Assembly: GCA_964503045.1 (NCBI GenBank)
Contig: CAZCZI010000009.1
Span: 62,001 to 126,000 of the forward strand
Reading direction: 5' to 3'
DNA: 64,000 nucleotides
DNA from: CAYZJR01 sp964503045
Lineage (GTDB): Bacteria > Cyanobacteriota > Vampirovibrionia > Obscuribacterales > Obscuribacteraceae
Made by a program: the position numbers and the translations under genes. Position 1 is the stretch's first letter. Every line of letters starts with the position of its first letter. A model generated the notes under the pieces. It ran no database searches, was not told the origin of the DNA, and worked only from the letters and a program-made list of their open reading frames with translations. This document shows positions 8,361 through 17,378 of the stretch, piece after piece.

Positions 8361-10454
8361 CTAAAACCCGCCGCGAGCCCTCGCACGGATCACACTGCGT
8401 GCCACTGTCATCGGTGCCCTCATCAAGAGCAAAAGTGAATTGATTCTCTTATCGCCATAACTGGAAATCATTCTCTTTTGCCAAGTTGGGTTGCCGCACA
8501 CCGTCAGTTCTACAAAGTTGCGCACTTCATCCAAGTTAGTATCGTTTGGCGAAAATGCTACTTCTAATGTTGTTCTTCCGTTGGTGGATGTGCTGCGGAC
8601 CAGCCGAGATGGCAATGAGCAGCTGGTGCCGTTGACTTGTGCAAGAATCTCAAGTCTTTGACTTTCAAGCGGTTGCTGGTGGGCATTGAAAATGATGGTG
8701 CCGCCGCACTCGCTGGCATACACAAGTTTTCCGTCAATCGGTGTGTGATCCGGTCCCGCGCCTGCTTCGCTTACGGTCACCGGAAGATCCGTCGCCATTC
8801 CATACATCTCTAATGGCTCCGGGCTGTCGACTGCGCAGCACACACAACAAAGAAGCATTATTGAGTTATAGGCGTTCCAAGCCAGTGATACGACCACTGG
8901 CCATGGGTCGAGACAACCCGTGATTAACTTCAGGACTCCCACTAAAGTGGCCATCAATGTCAACAACAGAAGCATCGCATGTGGTGCCACCACGCGAGCA
9001 TCGAATCCAACCGTTTCCAACTTCAATCCCTTTGGAGTCGATTGAAACTCGGCACCAAATCGCTTCAATGAAGTGTTCAAGAATTCGATTACGAAAAATG
9101 GGGATCGCAAAACCTGATACAGATCAGACAAGGCTTGCGGCAAGTGTTTTCCGAATACGCGGGTTGTGCTTATGAGCATCAAGCCGTAGGCAGGGAGCCA
9201 TGTTCCTAAGTAAGTGAGAACATTCGCGCGTGATGGGCAAACGTAGAACAATAAAAACAGCGCCGGCACCAATGCGCAGACCATGCGCGGAAAAAAGGAA
9301 AAATAAGAGTAAATGTCCAGGCAGCAGCAGAGTTTGTGTGGAAGCGTCAGACCCTTTGCGAAAAGAGGATTGAAAGCCTTGATCAGTTGAAACGTTCCTA
9401 CAAACCAGCGCTTTTGCTGCATCATGTATGCACGCAATGTCTCTGGGTTGAGGGCAAGCACTTGAGGTGTAGCAAAGTATGCCAATCGATATCCTTTTTG
9501 ATTGAGTTTGAAACTCGTATGCTTGTCTTCGACAACCGTGCCTTCCGCCACCCCGCCAATTTCTTCTAACGCAGATCTTCGAATTACTGCTCCCGAACCA
9601 GCCCAAAATGCTGCTCCCCAGGAGTTGAGCGCGGGCAGCAACACCTCAAAAAATGCCTGCAATTCGGTTGCTACTTTGCCGCCACACTTCAAGTTGCGTT
9701 CGACTGGCGCCGGGTTTAGAAATCGCTGCGCGAACTGCACGCCCCAAACTTTTGGATCTTCCAGAAGGGGCAGCGCGTATTTGATTATATTTTCTGCCGG
9801 AATGTGGTCTGCGTCGAGTGTGAGTATGAGTTCGCCATTCGTTTGTGCCAGTGCATTGTTTATGTTGCCTGCCTTTGCTGACTTTCGATTATCTCTTTTG
9901 ATGTACTCGCATCCCATTGACTTTGCCAACATTGCCACCGCCGGCCGTGCACCATCATCGAGGACGTATACTTTTTTATTCGGATAATCAACTGAAATTG
10001 CACCGGCAATGGTGCGACGCAAGATGTCGGTCGGCTCTCTTAAGGTTGGGATGAAGATGTCTAGTGTGGGCGGGTTTTCGAGATCGCTGGGCTCGATAGG
10101 TTCTGCCCGATCATCTTTAGGACCCGGCCAATGCAAAAACGTTGTGAAAGCGATGTTTATCACATAGAATGCTTCGGCGGCAAGCAATGCATAACAACAG
10201 ATAATGTCTGCCAGTCCGAAGTTATTGAGGCTGCAGCAAATTCGCCAAATAATATATCGAACGCCACCCACACAGCAGCCGTAAAGAAGAATTCTTCGGG
10301 AAGAAAGCTCGTTTTCGCCTCTTGCTCCAATCAACGTGATTGCAATTATTGCTGCAGAAATTGCCCACTCAACTTCGCACGGTATGACTTGTCGACTGCA
10401 GTAGACTGCATAGATGACAAGCAAAACAGATATAGGAATCGAGAAGAAGAGCAT
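8361..10454 (-). CDS. Cellulose-synthase-like glycosyltransferase (BcsA type, GT2)
   Basis: This is a 697-residue membrane synthase that should polymerise UDP-glucose or a similar sugar and export the chain. Family 2 motifs are all visible: VYVLDDGARP, TLDADHIP (DxD), TVVEDKHTSF (in place of TED), and QQKRW (Q/RxxRW). FQSTPKG matches the gating loop FxVTxKG of BcsA. About four N-terminal and four later membrane segments flank the catalytic domain. The C-terminal 150 residues align in position with a PilZ domain, but the RxxxR motif is absent and DxSxxG reads YASECG, so c-di-GMP control looks lost. No bcsB, bcsC or bcsZ gene is near. The stop lies two bases from the convergent sirtuin stop. 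Confidence 0.88.
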   Translation of the reverse strand: MLFFSIPISVLLVIYAVYCSRQVIPCEVEWAISAAIIAITLIGARGENELSSRRILLYGCCVGGVRYIIWRICCSLNNFGLADIICCYALLAAEAFYVINIAFTTFLHWPGPKDDRAEPIEPSDLENPPTLDIFIPTLREPTDILRRTIAGAISVDYPNKKVYVLDDGARPAVAMLAKSMGCEYIKRDNRKSAKAGNINNALAQTNGELILTLDADHIPAENIIKYALPLLEDPKVWGVQFAQRFLNPAPVERNLKCGGKVATELQAFFEVLLPALNSWGAAFWAGSGAVIRRSALEEIGGVAEGTVVEDKHTSFKLNQKGYRLAYFATPQVLALNPETLRAYMMQQKRWFVGTFQLIKAFNPLFAKGLTLPHKLCCCLDIYSYFSFFPRMVCALVPALFLLFYVCPSRANVLTYLGTWLPAYGLMLISTTRVFGKHLPQALSDLYQVLRSPFFVIEFLNTSLKRFGAEFQSTPKGLKLETVGFDARVVAPHAMLLLLTLMATLVGVLKLITGCLDPWPVVVSLAWNAYNSIMLLCCVCCAVDSPEPLEMYGMATDLPVTVSEAGAGPDHTPIDGKLVYASECGGTIIFNAHQQPLESQRLEILAQVNGTSCSLPSRLVRSTSTNGRTTLEVAFSPNDTNLDEVRNFVELTVCGNPTWQKRMISSYGDKRINSLLLLMRAPMTVARSVIRARARGGF

Positions 10455-10516
10455 CTATTTTTCTTTGGCCGGGGCGCCTGATGTCTTGATAAGACTGTTT
10501 ATGTTTGATGGACTGA

Positions 10517-11905
10517 CTAGAGTTTTGATTCGACCCGCTTGCCTTCGCCGAGACTGTTGGCGTGTGCGAGATCGCTTTGAGCTTCCTCCTTCCTGTTCAA
10601 TTTCAATAGAAGCGCCGCACGGGCCTTGTAAAAGGATGGGGTGTTCGGCTCGATCTTAATTGCCGAGGTTAGGTCTTGCAGGGCCAAGTTTGGTTGTTTC
10701 CTTTCTTCTTGCAGATTTGCCCTCTCTAGATAGTAGAACGCTGGCGCTCCAGGGGCAATGCAGAAGCCGATTTCTTTGAGGCTGCCGTCGAGATCGTTGC
10801 GAGCCCTCATAATACGAGAGCGTATCAGATGTGCTCTCACATAGTCTTGTTGCTTTTCAATTGCGATGTTGCACTCTGACATTGCCGCATCCAGTTTGCC
10901 GGTGCCGCAGAGTGCTGCTGCGTACACCACATTTGCGCTGGTATTCGTGGGTTCAAGATCGGTGGCACGCCTTGCGTCGTCAATCGCTGCTGCTGGGCGT
11001 CCCGTGCCCACTCGTCCCCAGGCTCGACAGATGTAGGCGTGGGCCGCATCTGGATCTTGCCCAATTAGAAGTGCGGCATCGTTTGCTGCCAGACCCCACA
11101 TTCCCAGATTCGACGCTGCCCATGCACGAGCGCTTCTTGCATCGAAAGAGGCTTCCTGCAATTTCAAGGCGTCGTCAGCATCCTTGAGACTCTCATAGAA
11201 TTTTGCTAGTCCATTGCGTGCCCATGCACGAGTTGCGTATGCGCGACTGAGATACTTGCGCAAATGCATTTGACCGTCCTTTTTGCTTTGCGCATATTGC
11301 TTGCTCAAAATGTCTATTGATTCGTTCGCGCTGCTTTCCGCTTGCTGCCACTTTTTTTCTAAGTCGAGCATGTAGGCTCTCTCTGCAAGCGCCTCACCGC
11401 GAAATTTGCCGAGAGAGAAAACCTTCTGAATGTCCTCGTGTGCTTGATTCGTTTCTTTCAAACCATTGCGAATTTCGGCGCGATGCAAATGAAATCTCGC
11501 ATCATCCGGCTGTAGTTGAATAGCCTTAGTCGTGAGTGCCTCAGCTTGGGCGATCTTTCCTTGTTGCATCAAACAAATTGCTTTGGTGTCCAGTGCCAGA
11601 GCCCAGTCAGATCTCAGTTCGCAAGCGCGGGTGGCGTCTTCGACTGCTTCGTCCGTGTGTCCAAATTCCAGATGCGCCAAAGCGCGGCCGCAATATGCGC
11701 TTGCAGATTTGGAACCATTTGCGATTGCTTTTTGCGCCTCGGCTAAAGCCAAAGTTGATTGACCAGACAGCGCATGTTCTAAGGCTTGTGTCGCAAGCGG
11801 ATCATCAACGGCTTGAGTCTTGGATTTTTCCGTACACGAGGTCGAGACGCTTGCAATGAGCGAGATTACAAGCATTTGGAAAAACGAGTGTCTGTATTTA
11901 TTCAA
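10517..11905 (-). CDS. TPR repeat protein, exported
   Basis: This 462-residue protein has a hydrophobic N-terminus (FFQMLVISLIASVSTSC) that could be a signal peptide. The Cys at residue 24 hints at a lipoprotein, but the lipobox is poor. The rest is a string of tetratricopeptide repeats, seen as A-x3-Y/R-x-L-x2-A-x2-D patterns such as SAYCGRALAHLEFGHTDEAV and FYYLERANLQEERKQPNLAL, about eleven in all. TPR arrays bind other proteins; no enzyme domain is present. It sits upstream of the BcsA-like gene on the same strand, 62 bases away, so a role with that synthase is possible. Exopolysaccharide exporters often use TPR partners (AlgK, BcsC). Confidence 0.8.
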   Translation of the reverse strand: MNKYRHSFFQMLVISLIASVSTSCTEKSKTQAVDDPLATQALEHALSGQSTLALAEAQKAIANGSKSASAYCGRALAHLEFGHTDEAVEDATRACELRSDWALALDTKAICLMQQGKIAQAEALTTKAIQLQPDDARFHLHRAEIRNGLKETNQAHEDIQKVFSLGKFRGEALAERAYMLDLEKKWQQAESSANESIDILSKQYAQSKKDGQMHLRKYLSRAYATRAWARNGLAKFYESLKDADDALKLQEASFDARSARAWAASNLGMWGLAANDAALLIGQDPDAAHAYICRAWGRVGTGRPAAAIDDARRATDLEPTNTSANVVYAAALCGTGKLDAAMSECNIAIEKQQDYVRAHLIRSRIMRARNDLDGSLKEIGFCIAPGAPAFYYLERANLQEERKQPNLALQDLTSAIKIEPNTPSFYKARAALLLKLNRKEEAQSDLAHANSLGEGKRVESKL

Positions 11906-11960
11906 TCTAAGATTGAAAGCCTTTGAAAGCGGGTATTTGTATTTAAGTTACACTGTATTA

Positions 11961-11969
11961 TGATAAAAT
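11961..11969 (+). promoter_or_regulatory. Candidate extended -10 element for the first VWA/TadG gene
   Basis: TGATAAAAT fits an extended -10 (TGnTAnAAT) 55 bases before the ATG at 12024. Almost the same element precedes the paralogous gene at 15337. No good -35 is seen, which is usual for extended -10 promoters. Confidence 0.35.
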
Positions 11970-12023
11970 GCTAATGTCGACCCTGGAAGCACTCACGGCT
12001 CAACTCAACGTGGTGGTGATTTG

Positions 12024-14030
12024 ATGAGCGGAAGAAATCAGCGCGGTCAAGCAACAATTGCATTGAACCTCGTTCTTGCAATTTTCTTTGTGGGCACTCT
12101 TGCAATAGTCGCATATGAATTCAGCAGATTGATGCTGGCAAGGGAGCAGTTGAAGCACTGTGTCGAACTTGCCGCACTAGCCGGCGAGACTTCGATGATG
12201 TCGAGCACATCGGCGACGGCACAGGCTGATGCCAAGACGATTGCGCTGTATATTTTTCGTCAAAACAGCATTCACGGACAGGCTCTGGGCTCGGCGGCAG
12301 AGGTCGCGAGTTTATCTGCAATGACGCCTGGACCGGGGCTGTCGAATGTTTATTTCGAATTCGATGACCCAATAAGCAAAGCACCTTCTTCTAGTGGAAC
12401 AGTTTTGAGAGTGCATGGTGCATACAACTACCCGCTTTTCTCGGGTGGCTTTGGTGCAATAGGAATTTCATCATATACGGTGGCTGTGGAGAGTCTGGCC
12501 GCATTGCCCGCTCTTGATCTGATAATTGTCTATGACCTTTCAGCTTCAATGGACGATCAAACGCGCGTTAGTTTCGTGAGGCGCTGGTGGGATCCCAATC
12601 AAGGTTCTGGTCAGCCTCCAGGAACTCCCGGTCCGCGCTACGACATTCCAAATGTGACTCCTGGCGGTCCGATGAATGGTCCAATATCCGGGGTGCTTTG
12701 CACACCCAGGCTTGGCTCGGCCGTCAACGGTCTGACTCCTCAAAACCTTGATGCTGCAAACACTTGGCCAATGGCATGCCCTAAGGAATTTTCGGAGTCT
12801 GGTCCTACCGGCAATACGGTTCCGTTGCGCGGCATCGCAAACACTGGACGACCACCAGGGGATGCGCCAGTCGCCCAAGGGGGCACTGGTTCGGCTGCGA
12901 CTCTGGTACCTGGCCCTGGCTACTCAGGTGGGCCACAGCCCTATGGAGACAACACGAACAGCGAGTACTTGGTTTATAAAAACCGCAACCACATACCCAC
13001 CGCATATGGTGGCAACTTCAAACCTGTGCTCGAGCAGCCGGCGCATGCAGCAAATGTCTACGGCGCCGATGACTCGCTATTCACTGATGTTGTTGTAAAC
13101 CTCGATGGCAACGTCGTCTTTGGCGGTTATACTCCTGGTGCGGCTGGAATGTCGACTTATGGATTCCCCTGTCTGGACGCACTGGTCGAAGCCTCACGAG
13201 GCAACCTCGACTCGGTGGTAACCGCCAACAACGCGCAGGTCAACTTGCCCTATCTGGGTGTGACCCCACAAACTGGATATCAAGCCGCATACCGTGCTCT
13301 GGCGATGAATAGAATCGAACCGAAATGCACCGTTGATGCTGCCTTGGTTCAATTCATGGACAAGGTTTCGCGCTCTACTGATGCGCACTTCGGGCTGGTT
13401 ACATTCAATGACAGAGCTGGTTTAAATCCGACCGACTGTTTTGGTGCTCACAATGTTTCCTGGTCATATTCAATTGCAGGAAGAGGATTTTTCCCATTAC
13501 CGCAAGTGCCGTTGGACCCGTCAACAAACAACTATGGGGCCGTTCAGTCGTGGTTGCTTCCGCAAGCCTCTACCACGCCGGTCGCTTGGATGATGCCTGA
13601 TGGCGGCACAAACGTAGCCGATGGACTCAACAAAGCACTTGCCAATTTCACGACTTCAAACACTCGCCCGGGTTCGATGAAGGCAATTCTTTTGATGACA
13701 GACGGATTACCGACAAGAGATCTTGCCGGTACAAACTCTTATGATGACACCAACAACACACCCGCATTGAATGATGCCCTTACCCAAGCGACAGCTGCCG
13801 GTGCACAAGGAATACCCATATTCGTTGTTGCTCTGGATCAATTCGGCTCCTTGTCCTCCTTGATGCAAGCACAGTATTCTGATACCGGATCTAGTGGCAT
13901 TGTCGGTGCCGCCGGGCATGGTGGCGTCTTGCATATCGATACATGGCAAGACCCGAACACGACAAAAGCCTCTTTATACAGTCGTCTTAGCAACGTGGCA
14001 AGACAGCTTGTTACGCTCATTGGATTTTAG
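12024..14030 (+). CDS. TadG-like pilus protein with von Willebrand factor A domain (copy 1)
   Basis: The 668-residue protein starts with a TadE/TadG-type leader: a short basic start, then one hydrophobic segment at residues 12-33 followed by LMLAREQLKHCVELAALAGE, the usual region of Flp-pilus pseudopilin-like proteins. A VWA domain follows with MIDAS motif DLSAS at about 170-174 and LLMTDGLPTRD near 556. It is split by a long insert (about 185-460) rich in Gly, Pro and Asn. The domain should bind a ligand through a divalent metal at the cell surface. ATG 12024 is preferred to the TTG just before it. It forms an operon with the two TadE-like genes (8 and 4 bases apart) and has a near-copy at 15337. 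Confidence 0.85.
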   Translation: MSGRNQRGQATIALNLVLAIFFVGTLAIVAYEFSRLMLAREQLKHCVELAALAGETSMMSSTSATAQADAKTIALYIFRQNSIHGQALGSAAEVASLSAMTPGPGLSNVYFEFDDPISKAPSSSGTVLRVHGAYNYPLFSGGFGAIGISSYTVAVESLAALPALDLIIVYDLSASMDDQTRVSFVRRWWDPNQGSGQPPGTPGPRYDIPNVTPGGPMNGPISGVLCTPRLGSAVNGLTPQNLDAANTWPMACPKEFSESGPTGNTVPLRGIANTGRPPGDAPVAQGGTGSAATLVPGPGYSGGPQPYGDNTNSEYLVYKNRNHIPTAYGGNFKPVLEQPAHAANVYGADDSLFTDVVVNLDGNVVFGGYTPGAAGMSTYGFPCLDALVEASRGNLDSVVTANNAQVNLPYLGVTPQTGYQAAYRALAMNRIEPKCTVDAALVQFMDKVSRSTDAHFGLVTFNDRAGLNPTDCFGAHNVSWSYSIAGRGFFPLPQVPLDPSTNNYGAVQSWLLPQASTTPVAWMMPDGGTNVADGLNKALANFTTSNTRPGSMKAILLMTDGLPTRDLAGTNSYDDTNNTPALNDALTQATAAGAQGIPIFVVALDQFGSLSSLMQAQYSDTGSSGIVGAAGHGGVLHIDTWQDPNTTKASLYSRLSNVARQLVTLIGF

Positions 14031-14038
14031 GTAAAAAC

Positions 14039-14602
14039 ATGAAGATTCTGAGACATCGAAGGACGCGACACCGTGGAAACAGCATGGTAGAGCTGCCACT
14101 TGCATTGTGGCTCATCTTAGTCTGCCTAGCCTTTCCGTTGATAATGTTAGCAACGATGGCGATTCGATACGGTTTTTTCTGGAACGCCGCCAGAGAAGCC
14201 GCCCAGAACGCTGCAAAATGCCAAACATTTTTGGCAAATGATGCTTCGGCAGGTTTGATTTCTTCAGTAAACACGGCGAGATTTTGGGCGGTTAAATCAG
14301 CCCAAGCATTTAGCGGAATCACCTTGGGACCAATTCCAGGAAGTGGGTGCCAAGTGTTTATTCTCTATACTGATCTAGGCGGCACGAGCGGCAACCAACC
14401 AGCCGACACCCCGCTGGCAACTGCGGCCGACCCGCTAAACAATGTATATACAATTCAAGTGCAGCTGTCGGGAAGTTTTGACCCACTACTGCCAATGCCA
14501 GGCGGTATATTGGGAGTTGGAGTACCGGGACTGACTTCGCCTGCACCCGTGATGGTGCTGTCGACAGCAGGAGCGGAAGTACCTCAGGGACTTAACAAGT
14601 AA
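14039..14602 (+). CDS. TadE-like pilus assembly protein
   Basis: This 187-residue protein has a basic N-terminus (MKILRHRRTRHRGNSMVE) followed by a hydrophobic segment (LPLALWLILVCLAFPLIML) and AAREAAQNAAK. That matches the class of minor pseudopilins TadE, where the G/N-S-M-V-E-x boundary resembles a prepilin site. The rest is an extracytoplasmic domain with few recognisable features and one Cys pair (residues about 61 and 104). It starts 8 bases after the VWA gene and should act with it in a Flp/Tad-type surface structure. No TadA ATPase or TadB/C platform gene is in the window. Confidence 0.75.
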   Translation: MKILRHRRTRHRGNSMVELPLALWLILVCLAFPLIMLATMAIRYGFFWNAAREAAQNAAKCQTFLANDASAGLISSVNTARFWAVKSAQAFSGITLGPIPGSGCQVFILYTDLGGTSGNQPADTPLATAADPLNNVYTIQVQLSGSFDPLLPMPGGILGVGVPGLTSPAPVMVLSTAGAEVPQGLNK

Positions 14603-14606
14603 GAGT

Positions 14607-15059
14607 ATGAAGATCAGACCAAATGGTGGATTTAGTTTTTTAGAAGTTGCGACTTCATCATTTTTGGTGTTGGTTCTCGTTATTTTGTCTATTAATGTTT
14701 GCCTGCTCATGTTTGGTTGTCAGATCAATGACACCGCAGCAAGAGACGCAGCAAGAGCCGCATCGCTGGCGCCTGATGCCACTAAGGCCTGGAGCCTTGC
14801 GTCGGCGTCGGTGAAGTCACACAAAACTGACGGTACCTTTATAGGAACAATTACTCTATTGCCTGGTGCTGCATTTCAATATCAGGACTTCGGAGGCGCT
14901 CCACCTGCCGGACAGTGTCCATTTGTCAAAGTCACCACCAGAACCAGGGTAACCCTTCCAACGCCAATCTACTTCTTTGGTGCCAGCTTCACCAACGTCT
15001 TTGATTTCTCGCAGACTTACACCAGCCCTATCGTCAAAACGAAGTATCTTTTGCCGTAA
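14607..15059 (+). CDS. Second TadE-like pseudopilin
   Basis: This 150-residue protein has the leader MKIRPNGGFSFLEVATSSF and then a hydrophobic stretch (LVLVLVILSINVCLLMF) followed by NDTAARDAARAASLA. That is the TadE-type order of basic head, G-F-x-x-x-E boundary, hydrophobic helix and Ala-rich helix. The GFSFLE boundary is close to a type IV prepilin peptidase site (G|FxxxE), so processing by a prepilin peptidase is likely. The C-terminal half is a small globular domain. It lies 4 bases after the preceding TadE-like gene and is the last gene of this operon. Confidence 0.72.
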   Translation: MKIRPNGGFSFLEVATSSFLVLVLVILSINVCLLMFGCQINDTAARDAARAASLAPDATKAWSLASASVKSHKTDGTFIGTITLLPGAAFQYQDFGGAPPAGQCPFVKVTTRTRVTLPTPIYFFGASFTNVFDFSQTYTSPIVKTKYLLP

Positions 15060-15142
15060 CTTTTGAGTTTCACGACATTGTCACATCCGGCTCGTAAGAT
15101 GCTGGCACTCTAATTTTCGAGAGTTGGTGGTCGAGCTAATTG

Positions 15143-15231
15143 ATTACCGCGGTATTTTTTGACGACCTTTTTGAATACCTTGGTCCCGCTACCTCGGTAA
15201 TTTTGTAGGCTACCCCGGTATTTTTTTCGAC
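15143..15231 (+). repeat. Three imperfect direct repeats between pilus genes
   Basis: Within 15060-15336 the core TACCxCGGTA occurs three times (TACCGCGGTA near 15145, TACCTCGGTA near 15190, TACCCCGGTA near 15211), each followed by a run of T. Spacing is 45 and 21 bases. The first core is a perfect palindrome (TACCGCGGTA) and the others differ from it by one base. They lie upstream of the second VWA gene and could be operator sites. Confidence 0.45.
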
Positions 15232-15282
15232 ACTTGAGTCGGACATTTGCCGTATATAAAAGACTGGATGTAAAGATGATTG

Positions 15283-15291
15283 TGATAGAAT
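15283..15291 (+). promoter_or_regulatory. Candidate extended -10 element for the second VWA/TadG gene
   Basis: TGATAGAAT lies 46 bases before the ATG at 15337. It matches the element at 11961-11969 except for one base, and both are followed by G. Confidence 0.4.
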
Positions 15292-15336
15292 GTTAAGGTA
15301 CCTTCGGCACGTTCCCCACCAAAGCGGAATTGAAAT

Positions 15337-17364
15337 ATGAAATCGAGTCGATCGAGAGGTCAGGCGACTCTGTCCCTAAACTTAGTTCTCGCTATCTTTT
15401 TTGTCGGGACGTTGGCGATTGTCTCTTATGAGATAAGTCGACTGATGTTGGCGCGAGAGCAGCTGAAGCATTGTGTTGAATTGGCAGCTCTAGCCGGTGA
15501 GACGACGATTATGTCGTCCACTTCTGCTTCGCCGCAAGTGCAAGCAAGATTGGTTGCCTTGAATATCTTCAAGCAGAACAGTATTCACGGAAAGATGCTC
15601 ACCGGTGCAACTGAAGTGATGAGCCTTACGGCACTTACACCGGCTGCAGGACAAGCCCAAGTTTTCTTCGAATTTGACGATCCGATGACCAAGTCACCTT
15701 CTGCCACGGGTAACGTGATCAGAGTGCATGGTGCATACAATTTCCCTCTGTTTTCTGGTGGTTTCGGTGCGATCGGCATTTCGTCCTATACCGTTGCGGT
15801 TGAGAGTTTGGCGGCATTGCCGGCTCTAGACCTGGTGATTTGTTACGACCTGTCCGCTTCGATGGACGATCAAACCAAGATTACTCTTGTGCGGCGCACG
15901 TGGGACCCGGCACTGGGAAACCCCGCCGGCAGTGGCGCGCCGCGTTACGATATTCCTACCGACACGGGCGGAAACCCAACTGAAGGTCCAATCGGAACAG
16001 TCTTGTGCAGTCCCAAAATGGGCAATGCAACAAACGCTCTGATGCCTCAAAACTTAGATGCATCAAACACTTTTCCATCAAGCTGTCCGAAAGAATTCAG
16101 CGAGACGGGCCCGACTGGTGACACCGTCCCTCTTCGTGGTGTTTCCAACGGTGGGTCACCTCCTGGGGATACCCCACCTGGAGCTAAACCTGGTCTGGGT
16201 CCGTCAGTGGGTGTAGCAGCACTAACCCCGGGCCCCGGATACGCTACGGGGACTCAGACCTATGGCGACAACAGCGCTGCGGAATACATGGCCTATCGTC
16301 ACAAGAAACACAATGCATTGCCCAATGGAATCAAGATCACTCCGGTCTTAGAGCAACCGGCGCGTGCTGCAGTAGTGACAACTGGGCAGTACGGTTCTGA
16401 CAAAACCATGTACACAGATCTTGTTGTAAACCTCGATAACAACAATACATTCTCCGGATACAACGGAAGCGGAGGCTTCACCGGCTACGATTTCCGCAAC
16501 GTAGGAACTTTGGTGGAGGCAGCACGCGGCAACCTGGAGACTCCCACAACTGCGCAACTTGCAGGTCTCGATTTAGCGGCTCTCAGCGCCACGCCGACGC
16601 TTGGTTATAAATCTGCCTACGAAGCATTGTCACTGAGCAGGTTGGAACCAAAGGCTACGATCGACGATGCACTGAACAATTTCATTAACAAGCTCAAGAC
16701 TTCCACGGACTGCCACCTCGGCCTTGTCACGTTCAACGACAGAGCCGGCACCAGCGCGACCGATACTTTCGGCGCTCACAACATCTCCTGGTCCTATGCC
16801 ACCGCCGGTGGTAAGGGAAGTTTCCCGCTGCCAATGATCGCATTGGACAGAGGTACCAACAATCATGGACAGGTTCAAGCTTGGATTGCTCCGCCTGTCA
16901 ATAACAGTCCAGCCGCATGGTTGGTGCCTGATGGGGGAACGCACATAGCAGATGCTCTGCAGAAGGCTCGCCTTGACCTCAACAACACCGGTAGCAATGC
17001 ACGTCCAGGTGCCATGAAGGCTGTGCTGTTGGTTACCGACGGCGTGCCGACCAGAGACTTCGCCAATAACGCCTATTCGGACTACAATAATGCCCCTGCG
17101 CATGATGATGCATTTACAGAGGCCCAGCAGCTCGGAAATTCTGGTATTCCATTGTTTGTGTTGGCACTGGACCAATATGGAAATCTGACCACCAACTTCC
17201 AGAGCGAATACTCTGAAAACGCGCCAAGCGGGCTTTGTAATGCGGCAGGACATGGCTCATTGCTACATGCCGATCAATGGGTTAACTCAAATACCACACG
17301 AGCGTCGTTGTACAATCGCCTGAGCAACGTGGCTCGCCAATTGGTGTCGTTGATCGGATATTAG
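15337..17364 (+). CDS. TadG-like pilus protein with von Willebrand factor A domain (copy 2)
   Basis: This 675-residue paralogue of the 12024 gene is collinear with it throughout. The first 170 residues are nearly the same (GQAT-LNLVLAIFFVGTLAIV, then LAREQLKHCVELAALAGE), as are the MIDAS region DLSASMDDQTK and the C-terminal LSNVARQLV-LIGY. The insert between about 190 and 430 has drifted most, with length changes. The metal-site motifs DLSAS and VTDGVPTRD are intact, so both copies should work. It has its own upstream region with three repeats and a matching -10, rather than sharing the operon of copy 1. It converges on the 17379 gene with 14 bases between stops. Confidence 0.85.
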   Translation: MKSSRSRGQATLSLNLVLAIFFVGTLAIVSYEISRLMLAREQLKHCVELAALAGETTIMSSTSASPQVQARLVALNIFKQNSIHGKMLTGATEVMSLTALTPAAGQAQVFFEFDDPMTKSPSATGNVIRVHGAYNFPLFSGGFGAIGISSYTVAVESLAALPALDLVICYDLSASMDDQTKITLVRRTWDPALGNPAGSGAPRYDIPTDTGGNPTEGPIGTVLCSPKMGNATNALMPQNLDASNTFPSSCPKEFSETGPTGDTVPLRGVSNGGSPPGDTPPGAKPGLGPSVGVAALTPGPGYATGTQTYGDNSAAEYMAYRHKKHNALPNGIKITPVLEQPARAAVVTTGQYGSDKTMYTDLVVNLDNNNTFSGYNGSGGFTGYDFRNVGTLVEAARGNLETPTTAQLAGLDLAALSATPTLGYKSAYEALSLSRLEPKATIDDALNNFINKLKTSTDCHLGLVTFNDRAGTSATDTFGAHNISWSYATAGGKGSFPLPMIALDRGTNNHGQVQAWIAPPVNNSPAAWLVPDGGTHIADALQKARLDLNNTGSNARPGAMKAVLLVTDGVPTRDFANNAYSDYNNAPAHDDAFTEAQQLGNSGIPLFVLALDQYGNLTTNFQSEYSENAPSGLCNAAGHGSLLHADQWVNSNTTRASLYNRLSNVARQLVSLIGY

Positions 17365-17378
17365 GAATGTTGGTTGCG

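Noticed and set aside
12024..17364. Two similar 2 kb blocks as a transposon or mobile element
   Set aside because: There is no transposase, no terminal inverted repeats and no target duplication. They are two VWA/TadG paralogues with drift in the insert.
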